Assembly (NCBI GenBank): GCA_002733665.1
Contig: NVWM01000028.1
Span: 1-64,000, forward strand
Reading direction: 5' to 3'
Length of the DNA: 64,000 nucleotides
Source of the DNA: Lutibacter sp.
GTDB taxonomy: Bacteria; Bacteroidota; Bacteroidia; Flavobacteriales; Flavobacteriaceae
Every line of letters begins with the position of its first letter. The first letter of the stretch is position 1. Positions 9,085 through 17,854 of this stretch are shown piece after piece. Position numbers and translations under genes: made by a program. The notes under the pieces are model-generated. The model saw only the letters and a list, made by a program, of their open reading frames with translations. It did not search any database and had not been told where the DNA came from.

Positions 9085-9468
9085 ATGAGTGATAAAATAA
9101 AGTTCGAAATAGAGTTTCCAATTCATGCATCTCCAAAGATGTTATATCAATATTTTGCTACACCTTCAGGATTATCTGAGTGGTTTGCAGACAATGTTAA
9201 CTCTAGAGGAGAGGAGTATACTTTTATTTGGGATGGAGCAGAAGAAGTTGCTAAGATGCTGACTAAAAAAAGAGATTCTAGAATACGTTTTAAATGGGAT
9301 GAAAGTGAAGGTGACGATTCTTATTTTGAATTTAGAATTCAAGTTGATGCTTTAACGAATGACGTCTCTCTAATGGTAACTGATTTTGCAGAAGGAGATG
9401 AAGTTGAAGAATCAAAAATGTTTTGGGAAAATCAAATAGGTCAATTAAAGAGTACCATAGGTGCTTAA
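9085..9468 (+). CDS. START-like/AHSA1 domain protein
   Basis: A 127-residue single-domain protein of the START-like (SRPBCC/AHSA1) fold. I choose the ATG at 9085 (MSDKIKFEIEF) over the TTG two codons upstream. Typical features are the N-terminal strand followed by ASPKMLYQYFATPSGLSEWFAD, the glycine-free middle strands (RIRFKWDES, YFEFRIQV) and the C-terminal helix KMFWENQIGQLKSTI. Proteins of this fold bind hydrophobic ligands or assist Hsp90 in eukaryotes; the bacterial role is unknown. It stands alone and ends in a very strong terminator shared with the next promoter region. Confidence 0.8.
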   Translation: MSDKIKFEIEFPIHASPKMLYQYFATPSGLSEWFADNVNSRGEEYTFIWDGAEEVAKMLTKKRDSRIRFKWDESEGDDSYFEFRIQVDALTNDVSLMVTDFAEGDEVEESKMFWENQIGQLKSTIGA

Positions 9469-9480
9469 AATGATATGAAA

Positions 9481-9524
9481 TTTAATTAAAAAAGCCCTGA
9501 TGATTCAGGGCTTTTTTAATTAAA
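9481..9524. terminator. Terminator with perfect 20-bp arms
   Basis: The 20 bases at 9481-9500 pair without a mismatch with 9505-9524 around a TGAT loop. The core is GCCCTGA/TCAGGGC followed by six T, so it acts as an intrinsic terminator for the START-like gene. Confidence 0.9.
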
Positions 9525-9528
9525 TTTG
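9521..9528 (+). promoter_or_regulatory. -7 element (TAAATTTG) of the class IV aminotransferase gene
   Basis: An exact TAnnTTTG match 17 bases before the ATG at 9546. Its first four bases are the last four of the terminator's right arm. No well-placed TTG is visible. Confidence 0.45.
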
Positions 9529-9545
9529 CAGTCTAACTTTAGTAA

Positions 9546-10370
9546 ATGATAAATCTTAACAGCCAATTAATTTCAAATAACCAACCAATTTTAAGCAATC
9601 AAAACAGAGCTTTTAAATATGGTGACGGAGTTTTTGAAACATTAAAAATATATAAATCTAATATTGTCTTTTTTGAAGAACACTATTTTAGATTGATGGC
9701 ATCAATGCGAATGCTACGAATGGAAATTCCGAAAAATTTTACGTTAGAATATCTTGAAAGCGAAATTTTAAAAACAGCAAAAGCAACTAATTTTGATGAA
9801 TCTGCGAGAGTAAGATTGACCGTTTATAGGAAGGATGGAGGCTTGTACACTCCTGATTCAAATGAAATCGAGTATCTCATTGAAGTATCTGAATTTGTTG
9901 AAAGCAGAAAAGAAGTCTATAAAGTAGAATTATATAAAGATTTCCATATTTATTCAGGTTTGTTATCTACACTTAAAACTACAAATAGAATTTTAAATGT
10001 TGTTGCAAGTATTTTTGCATCAGAAAATGAATACGATAATTGTTTGTTTTTAAATGAGAAAAAACAATTGGTTGAAGCTATTCATGGGAATATCTTTTTA
10101 GTGTTTGGTACTAAAGTCGTTACACCAGCTATAAAAGAAGGTTGTATCAAAGGAGTCATTAGAAAAAAAATTATTGATATTTTAGAAAAGCATACTGATT
10201 TTACTGTTGAAGAAAGAGAAATTTCTCCTTTCGAATTGCAAAAGGCAGATGAACTCTTTGTAACCAATAGTATTATTGATATTCAGCCAGTAACAAATTA
10301 TAGAAAGAAAACGTATAAAACTGATATTTCAATAAAAATATTAGAATTACTTAAAAACGAATACGTTTAA
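9546..10370 (+). CDS. Class IV PLP aminotransferase (aminodeoxychorismate lyase / branched-chain aminotransferase-like)
   Basis: A 274-residue fold-type IV PLP enzyme. RAFKYGDGVFETLK near residue 21 is the family's N-terminal signature. The PLP lysine is likely the one in STLKTTNR, near residue 145. LVEAIHGNIFLV and the phosphate-binding GCIKGVIRKKI complete the pattern. The length and the lack of the longer N-terminus of IlvE favour 4-amino-4-deoxychorismate lyase (PabC, folate synthesis) or a D-amino-acid aminotransferase. No pabA/pabB neighbour is present to decide. Its last four bases overlap the convergent yqgE gene. Confidence 0.8.
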   Translation: MINLNSQLISNNQPILSNQNRAFKYGDGVFETLKIYKSNIVFFEEHYFRLMASMRMLRMEIPKNFTLEYLESEILKTAKATNFDESARVRLTVYRKDGGLYTPDSNEIEYLIEVSEFVESRKEVYKVELYKDFHIYSGLLSTLKTTNRILNVVASIFASENEYDNCLFLNEKKQLVEAIHGNIFLVFGTKVVTPAIKEGCIKGVIRKKIIDILEKHTDFTVEEREISPFELQKADELFVTNSIIDIQPVTNYRKKTYKTDISIKILELLKNEYV

Positions 10371-10924
10371 TTTAAAGAAGGGTTTTTAGGCGCATTTGCC
10401 CAAATTTGGTATTTACCACCAAACTCCATCAACTTATTTTTCCAGATAGATGCATTTGTAGTCAGAATGTTTGAGTATTTATTTTCTGTCACAAGCCAAG
10501 AAGAATCATCTGTCAATTCTTTAGAAAGTTGATTTGCTTCCCAACCAGAATAACCTAAAAAGAAACGAATATCACTCTGAGTTATCTTTTTATTGATCAA
10601 TAAATCTGAAACCGACTCAAAATCTCCTCCCCAATAAATTCCGCTTGCGATTTTGATACTATTTGGAATTAAATGTGGAATATTATGGATAAAGTAAAGG
10701 TTTTCTTGAGAAACAGGTCCGCCATTATAAATAGTAAAATCACAATTAATCTCAGGAACTAAATCACTAACGCTATATTTCATAGGTTTATTCAAAATAA
10801 ATCCAACAGAACCAGTTTTATTATGTTCGGTCAATAAAATGACAGACCTGTTAAACGATCGATCATTTAAAATCGATGGCTCAGCAATCAGTAATCTGCC
10901 TTTTGTTGGGTGTAACTCTGTCAT
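10367..10924 (-). CDS. YqgE/AlgH family protein
   Basis: A 185-residue member of the YqgE/AlgH (UPF0301) family. The signature N-terminus KGRLLIAEPSILNDRSFNRSVILLTEHN, then GSVGFILNKPM and YNGGPV, is complete, as is the later FLGYSGWEANQL block. The function is not established. The gene is convergent with the aminotransferase gene, overlapping by four bases, and lies downstream of the HU gene on the same strand but separated from it by a terminator. Confidence 0.92.
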   Translation of the reverse strand: MTELHPTKGRLLIAEPSILNDRSFNRSVILLTEHNKTGSVGFILNKPMKYSVSDLVPEINCDFTIYNGGPVSQENLYFIHNIPHLIPNSIKIASGIYWGGDFESVSDLLINKKITQSDIRFFLGYSGWEANQLSKELTDDSSWLVTENKYSNILTTNASIWKNKLMEFGGKYQIWANAPKNPSLN

Positions 10925-10971
10925 TTATAATGATTATACATAGTAAATGTAGACAAATGTTTTGGATAAAA

Positions 10972-11000
10972 AAAACTCTCTTTAAATAAAAGAGAGTTTT
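10972..11000 (-). terminator. Terminator of the HU gene
   Basis: AAAACTCTCTTT (10972-10983) pairs with AAAGAGAGTTTT (10989-11000) around a five-base loop. Read on the minus strand it ends in a T-run. It lies 27 bases past the HU stop. Confidence 0.85.
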
Positions 11001-11026
11001 AAAAATAAGGGTTTATTTTTATTTGT

Positions 11027-11299
11027 TTAGTTTACTGCATCGCTAAATCCAGCTCCTGCTTTAAACTTCACAACATTTTTTGCTTTAATTTGGATTGCAG
11101 CTCCAGTTTGTGGGTTTCTTCCTGTTCTTGCAGCTCTTCTAGATACTGTCCAAGTTCCCCATCCTACTAATGCAACTTTTCCTCCTTTTTTAAGAGTTTT
11201 TGTTACATTTGAAGTTACTGATTCTAATGCTGCCTTTGCAGCTGCTTTTGAAATTCCAGCATCTGCTGCTACAGCATCTACTAATTCTGATTTGTTCAT
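11027..11299 (-). CDS. HU family DNA-binding protein
   Basis: A 90-residue histone-like protein that binds and bends DNA as a dimer in the nucleoid. It matches the HU/IHF length and pattern: MNKSELVDAVAADAGISKAAAKAALESV at the N-terminus, GWGTWTVSRRAARTGRNPQTG in the DNA-binding beta-arm, and IKAKNVVKFKAGAGFSDAVN at the end. The sequence GRNPQTG with proline at the arm tip is the intercalating residue region. It has its own promoter and terminator and so is monocistronic, with no frame problems. Confidence 0.95.
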   Translation of the reverse strand: MNKSELVDAVAADAGISKAAAKAALESVTSNVTKTLKKGGKVALVGWGTWTVSRRAARTGRNPQTGAAIQIKAKNVVKFKAGAGFSDAVN

Positions 11300-11350
11300 A
11301 ATTTTTAATTTAATTATTGGTTAAACATTATTTCGCTTTTTATAGCCTAA

Positions 11351-11380
11351 CAAATATAGACGGAATAAGGGTTTACGCAA
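11351..11380 (-). promoter_or_regulatory. Promoter of the HU gene
   Basis: On the minus strand, TTG (complement of 11378-11380), a 19-base spacer, then TATATTTG (complement of 11351-11358). This is an exact match to the Bacteroidota -33/-7 consensus and implies a leader of roughly 45 bases. Confidence 0.75.
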
Positions 11381-11485
11381 GATTTATACCATAAAATCAT
11401 GTATTTTGTTAATAAATGAGGGTAAAATGTTAATAACCATAGGTTTTTTTTAAGGAATATCACCAATCCCATGCCTATAAGGGGT

Positions 11486-12433
11486 TTAGAGCATTCTTGC
11501 TTCCTGATGAAAAATGAAACCATTTAGTAAGCTTTTAGCGTCCATTTTACGCTTTCCTGCAAGTTTTAGACTTTTAATGACTAGGTAACCGTTGGCTGTA
11601 GAAACTTTCAATTCATTTTTAGTAGTGATGATAGTTCCGATTTTATGATTGTGTGTGGTTTTTTCTTTTTCTACATCATAAATTTTTACAAGAATTTCTT
11701 CACCATTATTTTCAAGTGTTGACCAAGCTGCTGGATATGGATTTAACCCACGAATCATATTATAGATATTGTTAAGGGAATCAGACCAATCGATCTTGCA
11801 AGTTTCAGTATGGATTTTTGGAGCCGCTTTTTCCTCTTTTTCAGGCTGCTCATATGTTTTTACTTTTCGTTGTTCAATCTGCTTTACAGTTTTATTAACC
11901 AATTCTGATCCTAATACCATTAATTTGTCATGTAATTCACCAACATTCTCTGTTGGATTGATTGCGACTTCACTTTGCAGAATAATTTCTCCAGTATCTA
12001 TTTTATCATCAATAAAAAAAGTAGTGACACCAGTTTTAGTTTCACCATTTATAATTGCCCAATTAATTGGTGCTGCACCTCTATATTCTGGTAACAAAGA
12101 AGCATGAAGATTAAATGTGCCATATTTTGGCATTTTCCAAACAACTGTTGGTAGCATTCTAAAAGCAACAACAATCTGAAGATTTGCTTTTAATTTTTTT
12201 AATTCTTGATGAAACTCCTCGCTTTTTAAGTTTTTAGGCTGTAGCACATGAAGGTTATTTTCAAGAGCAAACTTTTTAACTGCAGATTGGTTAAGTTTTC
12301 GTCCTCGTCCCGCAGGTCTATCTGGAGCAGTAATTACTCCAACAATAGTAAACTTTTCGTCAAGCAATCCTTTTAAGATTGTAACGGCAAATTCTGGAGT
12401 ACCCATAAAAACGATGCGAAGTTTTCTATTCAA
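11486..12433 (-). CDS. fmt: Methionyl-tRNA formyltransferase
   Basis: Formylates initiator Met-tRNA using 10-formyl-THF. The 315-residue length is standard. RKLRIVFMGTPEFAV opens the Rossmann-like domain. HASLLPEYRGAAPINWAIINGE carries the formyl-transferase signature with catalytic Asn/His neighbours. The C-terminal OB-like domain ends FIFHQEARML. The only start that keeps the first beta-strand is TTG at 12433, which lies inside the last codons of recQ (eight-base overlap), so its translation is coupled to recQ. The next ATG is at the tenth codon and would cut the first strand. I therefore keep the TTG. Confidence 0.93.
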   Translation of the reverse strand: MNRKLRIVFMGTPEFAVTILKGLLDEKFTIVGVITAPDRPAGRGRKLNQSAVKKFALENNLHVLQPKNLKSEEFHQELKKLKANLQIVVAFRMLPTVVWKMPKYGTFNLHASLLPEYRGAAPINWAIINGETKTGVTTFFIDDKIDTGEIILQSEVAINPTENVGELHDKLMVLGSELVNKTVKQIEQRKVKTYEQPEKEEKAAPKIHTETCKIDWSDSLNNIYNMIRGLNPYPAAWSTLENNGEEILVKIYDVEKEKTTHNHKIGTIITTKNELKVSTANGYLVIKSLKLAGKRKMDAKSLLNGFIFHQEARML

Positions 12434-14336
12434 TTTGATTGATTTTATATTTATTTTGCGAAGTTACTGCTAAAATGCTTTTTTCTAATAAGATTTGTAA
12501 AATAAATATCACATCAGATTCAGGAAAATTTAATAGAGAAACAATTTCTTTAGAAGACAATTCGTTTTGTTGGCTTAAAAGATTAATTACCTTAGAAGAC
12601 ACATCTTTAACGTTTGTCTTTTTAGAATCATTCTTGCTAGAAATACATACATCGCAAATCCCACATTCTTGAGTTTTAGTTTCATTAAAATAGGAGAGGA
12701 GTTGCCTACTTCTGCAAACTTTATTGTTTTCTAAAAACAAGATTAGATTGTCAATTTTTTCTACTTTTAATTGATTTCGCTGTTCTATGTTTTTTGAAAT
12801 TACATTTATAGTTCTATTATCTTCTCTTGGAACCAAAAATTGAATTTGGGTATTGTTATTTGCGTTGTAAAAATTGATAATTTTATCTTTGTGTAATAAA
12901 GATAATTCTTTTTTAAGTGCTGATATTGAAATATTTAATGCATTTGAAAGGTAGTTTTCATTTATTTTCTTAGAACTTTCAAAAATACCTCCATATGTTC
13001 TCAATATCAATTTTATTAATTTATTTTTTGATGGATTTGTATCGCAATAATCAAGAACTTTATGGTTGTCTACCATAAATTTCACTGCAGATTTTCTACT
13101 AAAGCTTTCGTCAAGTAAAAGGATACTTTCTCTATCTAAAATTTTTAAAGTGTTGTAAGTTTTTAAAATAGAGTACTTATAGGTTTTACAAAATTCACCA
13201 ATATTAAACTCATATTTTATAAGAGATAATTCTCCATAAACAATTTGAAAATATTGATTTAAACTAAAATAGATTTTTTTTACTATTTCTACAGTTGCAA
13301 GATTTTTTTCAACAATAGTTTTTGCAGTAAGAATATCAGTTTTGTTTTTTAAAACAACTGAAAAAGCTTTTTTATTATCACGTCCTCCACGACCTGCTTC
13401 TTGAATATAATTTTCAACACTTTGAGGTAAGTTTAAGTGTATAACTGCTCGAACATTGGCTTTGTCAATTCCCATTCCAAAAGCATTAGTAGCAACTATT
13501 ATAGGAGTCTTTTCAGTCATCCAATCTTCGTAGGCTTGTATTTTGTCATCTAACTGCATTCCACCGTGATAAAAATTACTTTTATAGCCCAAGGAGTTTA
13601 ATTGTTCTGATACTTCAATTGTTTTTCTGCGAGTATTTGTATAAATGATTTTTGAACCTTTTATCTTAGTTAAAATTTGTTCAACTTTATAAAGTTTGTC
13701 TTCTACATCAAAAATTTGATATGCTAAATTGGCTCTGAAAAAAGATTTCTTTACAATTTCTGGTGTTTTTAAATCAAGATTTTTAACAATATCATCTAAA
13801 ACTTTTTCTGTGGCAGAAGCGGTTAAAGCAATAATAGGAGTAGTTGGATGATAGTCGCGTATTATATTGATATTTAGGTAAGAAGGTCTGAATTCATGTC
13901 CCCATTCTGAGATGCAATGCGCTTCATCAACAGCAATTAGTTGAATATTTATTTGCTTTAGTTTTGATTGAATAAACTCTGACTGTAATTTTTCAGGAGA
14001 TAAATATAAAAACTTATAATTACCAAATTGTAGGTTATCAAAAACTGTTACAATTTCATCTTGCGACAATTTTGAAGTCAATGCAACTGCTTTAATGTTT
14101 CTGTTTTGTAAGTTTTTCACTTGATCATTCATCAAGGCAATCAAGGGAGAAATAACAACACAGACTCCATCTTTTAGAAGTGTTGGGACTTGAAAACAAA
14201 TAGATTTTCCTCCACCAGTAGGTAGTAAAGCAATAGTGTCTACACCATTTAAAACATTAGAAATAACACTTTCTTGTGGATGTCTGAATGTATCAAAACC
14301 CCAATATTTCTTTAATATTTCAAGAGGAGTGTTCAA
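12426..14336 (-). CDS. recQ: ATP-dependent DNA helicase, RecQ family
   Basis: A 636-residue 3'-5' DNA helicase for recombination and repair. In order: the Q-motif region (KKYWGFDTFRHPQESVI), Walker A LLPTGGGKSICFQVP near residue 40, motif II VDEAHCISEWGH, the aromatic-rich loop, and motif VI QEAGRGGRD. The zinc-binding region has CGICDVC, then a C-terminal winged-helix-like part. The last ~100 residues are not a clear HRDC domain. The start is TTG at 14336, two bases after the stop of the AAA ATPase gene. The conserved N-terminus begins within ten residues of it, so no better start exists. It is the middle gene of an ATPase-recQ-fmt operon. Confidence 0.92.
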   Translation of the reverse strand: MNTPLEILKKYWGFDTFRHPQESVISNVLNGVDTIALLPTGGGKSICFQVPTLLKDGVCVVISPLIALMNDQVKNLQNRNIKAVALTSKLSQDEIVTVFDNLQFGNYKFLYLSPEKLQSEFIQSKLKQINIQLIAVDEAHCISEWGHEFRPSYLNINIIRDYHPTTPIIALTASATEKVLDDIVKNLDLKTPEIVKKSFFRANLAYQIFDVEDKLYKVEQILTKIKGSKIIYTNTRRKTIEVSEQLNSLGYKSNFYHGGMQLDDKIQAYEDWMTEKTPIIVATNAFGMGIDKANVRAVIHLNLPQSVENYIQEAGRGGRDNKKAFSVVLKNKTDILTAKTIVEKNLATVEIVKKIYFSLNQYFQIVYGELSLIKYEFNIGEFCKTYKYSILKTYNTLKILDRESILLLDESFSRKSAVKFMVDNHKVLDYCDTNPSKNKLIKLILRTYGGIFESSKKINENYLSNALNISISALKKELSLLHKDKIINFYNANNNTQIQFLVPREDNRTINVISKNIEQRNQLKVEKIDNLILFLENNKVCRSRQLLSYFNETKTQECGICDVCISSKNDSKKTNVKDVSSKVINLLSQQNELSSKEIVSLLNFPESDVIFILQILLEKSILAVTSQNKYKINQIE

Positions 14337-14338
14337 TA

Positions 14339-14869
14339 TTATAGAGCGTTTAGAATAAAGTTGGTGCGTTCATTAACGGTTCCATATGGAACTTCAACGA
14401 CTTTATAGCCACAATTTGTATAGCCATCTTTAAGATGTTGGTAAATCTCTAAAGATTCTTCGTAAGTTTCGTATCGCTCGTTGTCAGGAGTGTAAATGGC
14501 TTCCCAAGGCGGAAGCAAAAATATATGTGTATAGCGATATTTATTGCTGCTCTCAATATATATGTCCGGAAAATCGGTTTTAAAGAAATTCATATAAGAA
14601 TGCACATCAGGAATTCCTCTATCAAAAAACACATGGTCATCATTGTATTTATCAGCCTCAGTATGTTGACCTATACGCCCTTCTAAGAGTAACTGACTGA
14701 ACAATAAAGGTTCTGTTAAAAAGAGTTGTTCTGTACCGTTTTCACGAGCTCTAAGGGTTATTTCACGAGAAATTTCTACCATACACTTATGGTTTCTACT
14801 GACAAGTTCTTCAACTATCATTGTTTTCCCTGTTCCAGGGCCTCCAGTAATTACTATTTTTTGTTGCAT
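14339..14869 (-). CDS. AAA family ATPase (AAA_28 / NadR-like P-loop protein)
   Basis: A 176-residue single-domain P-loop protein. Walker A is ITGGPGTGKT at residues 7-16. The FFDRGIPDVHSYM block around residue 80 resembles the Walker B/substrate region of nucleotide and nucleoside kinases. The later YRYTHIFLLPPWEAIYTPDNER is characteristic of the AAA_28 family, also seen in the ribosylnicotinamide-kinase part of NadR. The true substrate is unknown. It is first in the operon with recQ and fmt, two bases from recQ. Confidence 0.8.
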   Translation of the reverse strand: MQQKIVITGGPGTGKTMIVEELVSRNHKCMVEISREITLRARENGTEQLFLTEPLLFSQLLLEGRIGQHTEADKYNDDHVFFDRGIPDVHSYMNFFKTDFPDIYIESSNKYRYTHIFLLPPWEAIYTPDNERYETYEESLEIYQHLKDGYTNCGYKVVEVPYGTVNERTNFILNAL

Positions 14870-14933
14870 ACTGCGAAAATAATATATTCAAAATTTGTTT
14901 TAGCAATTTATTAAAAATCATTAAATATAAGCG

Positions 14934-14941
14934 TAATTTTG
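14934..14941 (+). promoter_or_regulatory. -7 element (TAATTTTG) upstream of the DUF493 gene
   Basis: Exact TAnnTTTG match 63 bases before the ATG at 15005. No -33 element at proper spacing could be seen, so the call is tentative. Confidence 0.35.
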
Positions 14942-15004
14942 CATAGCAAAAAATGACTATTTATATTGGTAATGTTTTTGTATCTAATTTAATAAAATTT
15001 TATA

Positions 15005-15286
15005 ATGGATAAAACACCAGAAGTCTTTAAAAAATTAAAATTAAGTTTGGATGAAACAATGATTTTTCCTTCCAACTATTTATATAAATTTATTATTCCA
15101 AAGGATAATGATAAAATGAAAATGATTGAGGATATTTTTAATTATGCAGGAGCAGTAATAACCACAAGACCATCAAAAACAGGGAAATACACAAGTATCT
15201 CAATACTCATCGAAATGAATAGTTCAGACGAAATCATATCAAAGTATGTTGAAATCGGAAAAGTTAAAGGTGTAATTTCTTTATAA
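15005..15286 (+). CDS. DUF493 family protein (YbeD-like)
   Basis: A 93-residue protein of the DUF493/YbeD family. These are small ferredoxin-like alpha/beta proteins of unknown role, in proteobacteria often beside lipB. The pattern YLYKFIIPKDNDKMKMIEDIF, then TRPSKTGKYTSISILIEM and a final KVKGVISL, fits. It is a monocistronic gene between a divergent operon and the chaperone operon; lipB is not in the window. Confidence 0.8.
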   Translation: MDKTPEVFKKLKLSLDETMIFPSNYLYKFIIPKDNDKMKMIEDIFNYAGAVITTRPSKTGKYTSISILIEMNSSDEIISKYVEIGKVKGVISL

Positions 15287-15389
15287 TTTCCTTAACATTA
15301 CAAATCAAAAATAAAAGATAAATTGCGCCGTTTATTATGTGTAATAACTCAGGTGAATTCTTATTTTTGTATGTATTAAAAAAAGAAAA

Positions 15390-16997
15390 ATGACATTTAA
15401 AAACTATATTATTTTATTTATTGCGTTAAGTTTTTTTAACGTTAATTCTCAAAACAACGATTTAATTTTATTCACTATTGCTGATGAGCCTGTTTTTACT
15501 TCAGAATTTTTAAGAGTATATTCTAAAAATTTAGACATTGTAACAGATGAGAATCAAAAGGATATAAAGAATTATTTAGATCTTTTTATCAATTATAAAT
15601 TAAAAATTAAGCAAGCATACGATTTAAAGTTTGACACTATTAAGTCTTACCAATCAGAATTGGCATCTTACAAGAAACAACTAATGGATCCTTATTTACG
15701 TGATGAATCTGTGTTGAATGATGTGGTTAAAGAAGCATATGATCGTAGTTTGATTGAAATTAATGCTAGTCATATTTTAATAAATGAAAATTTTAAAAAC
15801 CCTCTAGATACTTTAGCATCATATTCTAAAATTATAGAAGCAAGAAATAAAATTATTGGAGGTGAGTCTTTTGCAGAAGTTGCAAAAAAATACTCTCAAG
15901 ATCCATCAGTTCAAAAAAATGGAGGGAATTTAGGTTATTTTTCAGCGTTTAATATGGTGTATCCTTTTGAATCGTCTGCATACAATACACCTATAAATGC
16001 AGTTTCTATTCCTTTTAAGACAAGGTTTGGTTATCATATTTTGCAAGTTCATGATAAGAGAGATGCACGAGGAGAAGTTGAAGCTGCTCACATAATGATA
16101 AAAGGTGATTCTGAAGTAAGTAAAATTAAAATAGATGAAATTTATTCAAAACTAGTTAGAGGAGAAGGTTTTGATAATTTGGCAAAAACACTATCAGAAG
16201 ATACATATACTGCAAAAAAGAATGGTAGTTTAGGAAGATTTGGCTCAGGTAGAATGGTTAAAGAGTTTGAAGATACGGCATTCGCTTTAACAAATGCTGG
16301 AGATTTTTCAAAACCCTTCAAATCAAGGTTTGGTTGGCATATTATTAAGTTAGTAAATAAATTTCCAATAGAAAGTTTTGACAAGATTGAAGATAAAATA
16401 ACAGAAAAGGTCAAGAAGGGAGATCGTTCTAAGAGTATCGATTATTCTATAGTTCATAAGTTAAAAACAGTGTATGACATTGAAATAAATGATCGTTCTT
16501 TAAAGGCTTTTAAGAAAGAAAACTGGAAGGATAATAAGAGAAAATTTATTAAAAATTTGATGATTATTGATGGCGAAAAGATAAATCAAAAAGCATTATT
16601 TGATTATTTAAACGGAAACGATTTGACTGAAAAGGCTTTAAATTCATTTAAAGAAGTAAAAATTTTAGAGCATTTTAAAAATGATCTAGAAAATAACAAC
16701 CAAGAATATAAAAATACATATCAAGAATACAAAGAAGGATTGTTATTATTTGAAGTGTTACAGAGCCGTATTTGGGAAAAATCGAAAGATAGTTTAGGTG
16801 TTCAAAATTACTATGATGCAAATGCTAATAATTATCTATTAGTTGATGGAGAAACTCCACAAGAGTTGAAAAAAATAAGAGGTAAAGTGATTAATGATTA
16901 TCAAGAATTTTTAGAATTAGAATGGATTAAAGAATTACACTCATTATATGCTGTAAAAATGAATGAAGAAACAGTAAAAAGTATAATTGAAAAATAA
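15390..16997 (+). CDS. Periplasmic peptidylprolyl isomerase with two parvulin domains
   Basis: A 535-residue secreted folding factor. A signal peptide (YIILFIALSFFNVNSQ) is followed by a SurA/PrsA-type N-terminal chaperone part (FINYKLKIKQAYDLKFD). Two parvulin (PpiC) domains come next. The first is at about residues 125-225 (INASHILIN, GNLGYFSAFNMVYPFE, TRFGYHILQVHD); the second at about 230-330 (EAAHIMIKG, GSLGRFGSGRMVKEFED, SRFGWHIIKL). The C-terminal ~200 residues are charged and helical. It heads a four-gene operon with a lipoprotein, a SurA-like protein and MoxR. The job is probably outer-membrane protein delivery. Confidence 0.88.
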   Translation: MTFKNYIILFIALSFFNVNSQNNDLILFTIADEPVFTSEFLRVYSKNLDIVTDENQKDIKNYLDLFINYKLKIKQAYDLKFDTIKSYQSELASYKKQLMDPYLRDESVLNDVVKEAYDRSLIEINASHILINENFKNPLDTLASYSKIIEARNKIIGGESFAEVAKKYSQDPSVQKNGGNLGYFSAFNMVYPFESSAYNTPINAVSIPFKTRFGYHILQVHDKRDARGEVEAAHIMIKGDSEVSKIKIDEIYSKLVRGEGFDNLAKTLSEDTYTAKKNGSLGRFGSGRMVKEFEDTAFALTNAGDFSKPFKSRFGWHIIKLVNKFPIESFDKIEDKITEKVKKGDRSKSIDYSIVHKLKTVYDIEINDRSLKAFKKENWKDNKRKFIKNLMIIDGEKINQKALFDYLNGNDLTEKALNSFKEVKILEHFKNDLENNNQEYKNTYQEYKEGLLLFEVLQSRIWEKSKDSLGVQNYYDANANNYLLVDGETPQELKKIRGKVINDYQEFLELEWIKELHSLYAVKMNEETVKSIIEK

Positions 16998-16998
16998 A

Positions 16999-17853
16999 AT
17001 GTTTAGAAATATTATTTACATAGTAACTATGATGCTATTTATCTCCTGTGAATTTCCTATGAAGTTTAAAAAAGAGGAGATAAAAATGCCAGTTGCAAAA
17101 GTATATAATAAGATTTTGTATCAATCAGAGATTGATGCAGTTTTAGTATCTAATCTTGCAAAACAGGACAGTGTTTTATTTGTAGAAAACTATATTAATT
17201 CTTGGGCAAAACAACAGTTATTATTGCATCAAGCAGAATTAAATTTGAAAGATGAAACAATATCATTTGAGAAATTAGTATCAGATTATCGCGCTACACT
17301 TTTTATCAATGCATATAAGGAGGCATTGGTTTCTAATAAGTTAGATACTCTTGTGACAGATTATCAGATTGAAAAATATTATGTAGCTAATCATGATAAC
17401 TTTAAGTTAAATGAAGAATTAGTACAGTTAAAGTACCTTCATACTAACAAGAATAGAGCAGATAAGAGAGGATTGATAAAATTATTTAAATCTAATAAAG
17501 CAACAGATAAAGATAGTTTGCAATTACGAACATTAGAATTCAAATCATTTAATTTTAATGACTCAATTTGGATAAAATATAATGACCTGCTAAATGAGAT
17601 TGATTATTTAAAAAGTGAGAATAAAAAGAATATCTTAAAAAAATCAAATTTTCTTCAAAAAGAAGATTCATTAGGATTATATTTGATAACAATTAAAGAT
17701 GTTTTAAAACGAAACGAAATAGCCCCTATAAACTATGTTTCGCCAACTATAAAGCAGATTATTCTGCATAAAAGAAAATTAGAATTATTACGAAAAATAG
17801 AAGTAGATTTATTAAATGATGCAATTAAAAATCAAAAATTTGAAACATATTAA
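16999..17853 (+). CDS. Periplasmic lipoprotein of the parvulin/SurA operon
   Basis: A 284-residue lipoprotein. I start at the ATG at 16999, because it gives a textbook lipoprotein signal (MFRNIIYIVTMMLFISC); the frame extends four codons upstream only to a TTG inside the previous gene. After the cysteine, VAKVYNKILYQSEIDAVL resembles the start of a SurA_N domain. The rest is charged and helical with no complete parvulin domain. It lies one base after the upstream stop and one base before the SurA-like ATG. It probably works with these as a chaperone partner; this is inferred from position. Confidence 0.78.
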   Translation: MFRNIIYIVTMMLFISCEFPMKFKKEEIKMPVAKVYNKILYQSEIDAVLVSNLAKQDSVLFVENYINSWAKQQLLLHQAELNLKDETISFEKLVSDYRATLFINAYKEALVSNKLDTLVTDYQIEKYYVANHDNFKLNEELVQLKYLHTNKNRADKRGLIKLFKSNKATDKDSLQLRTLEFKSFNFNDSIWIKYNDLLNEIDYLKSENKKNILKKSNFLQKEDSLGLYLITIKDVLKRNEIAPINYVSPTIKQIILHKRKLELLRKIEVDLLNDAIKNQKFETY

Positions 17854-17854
17854 A

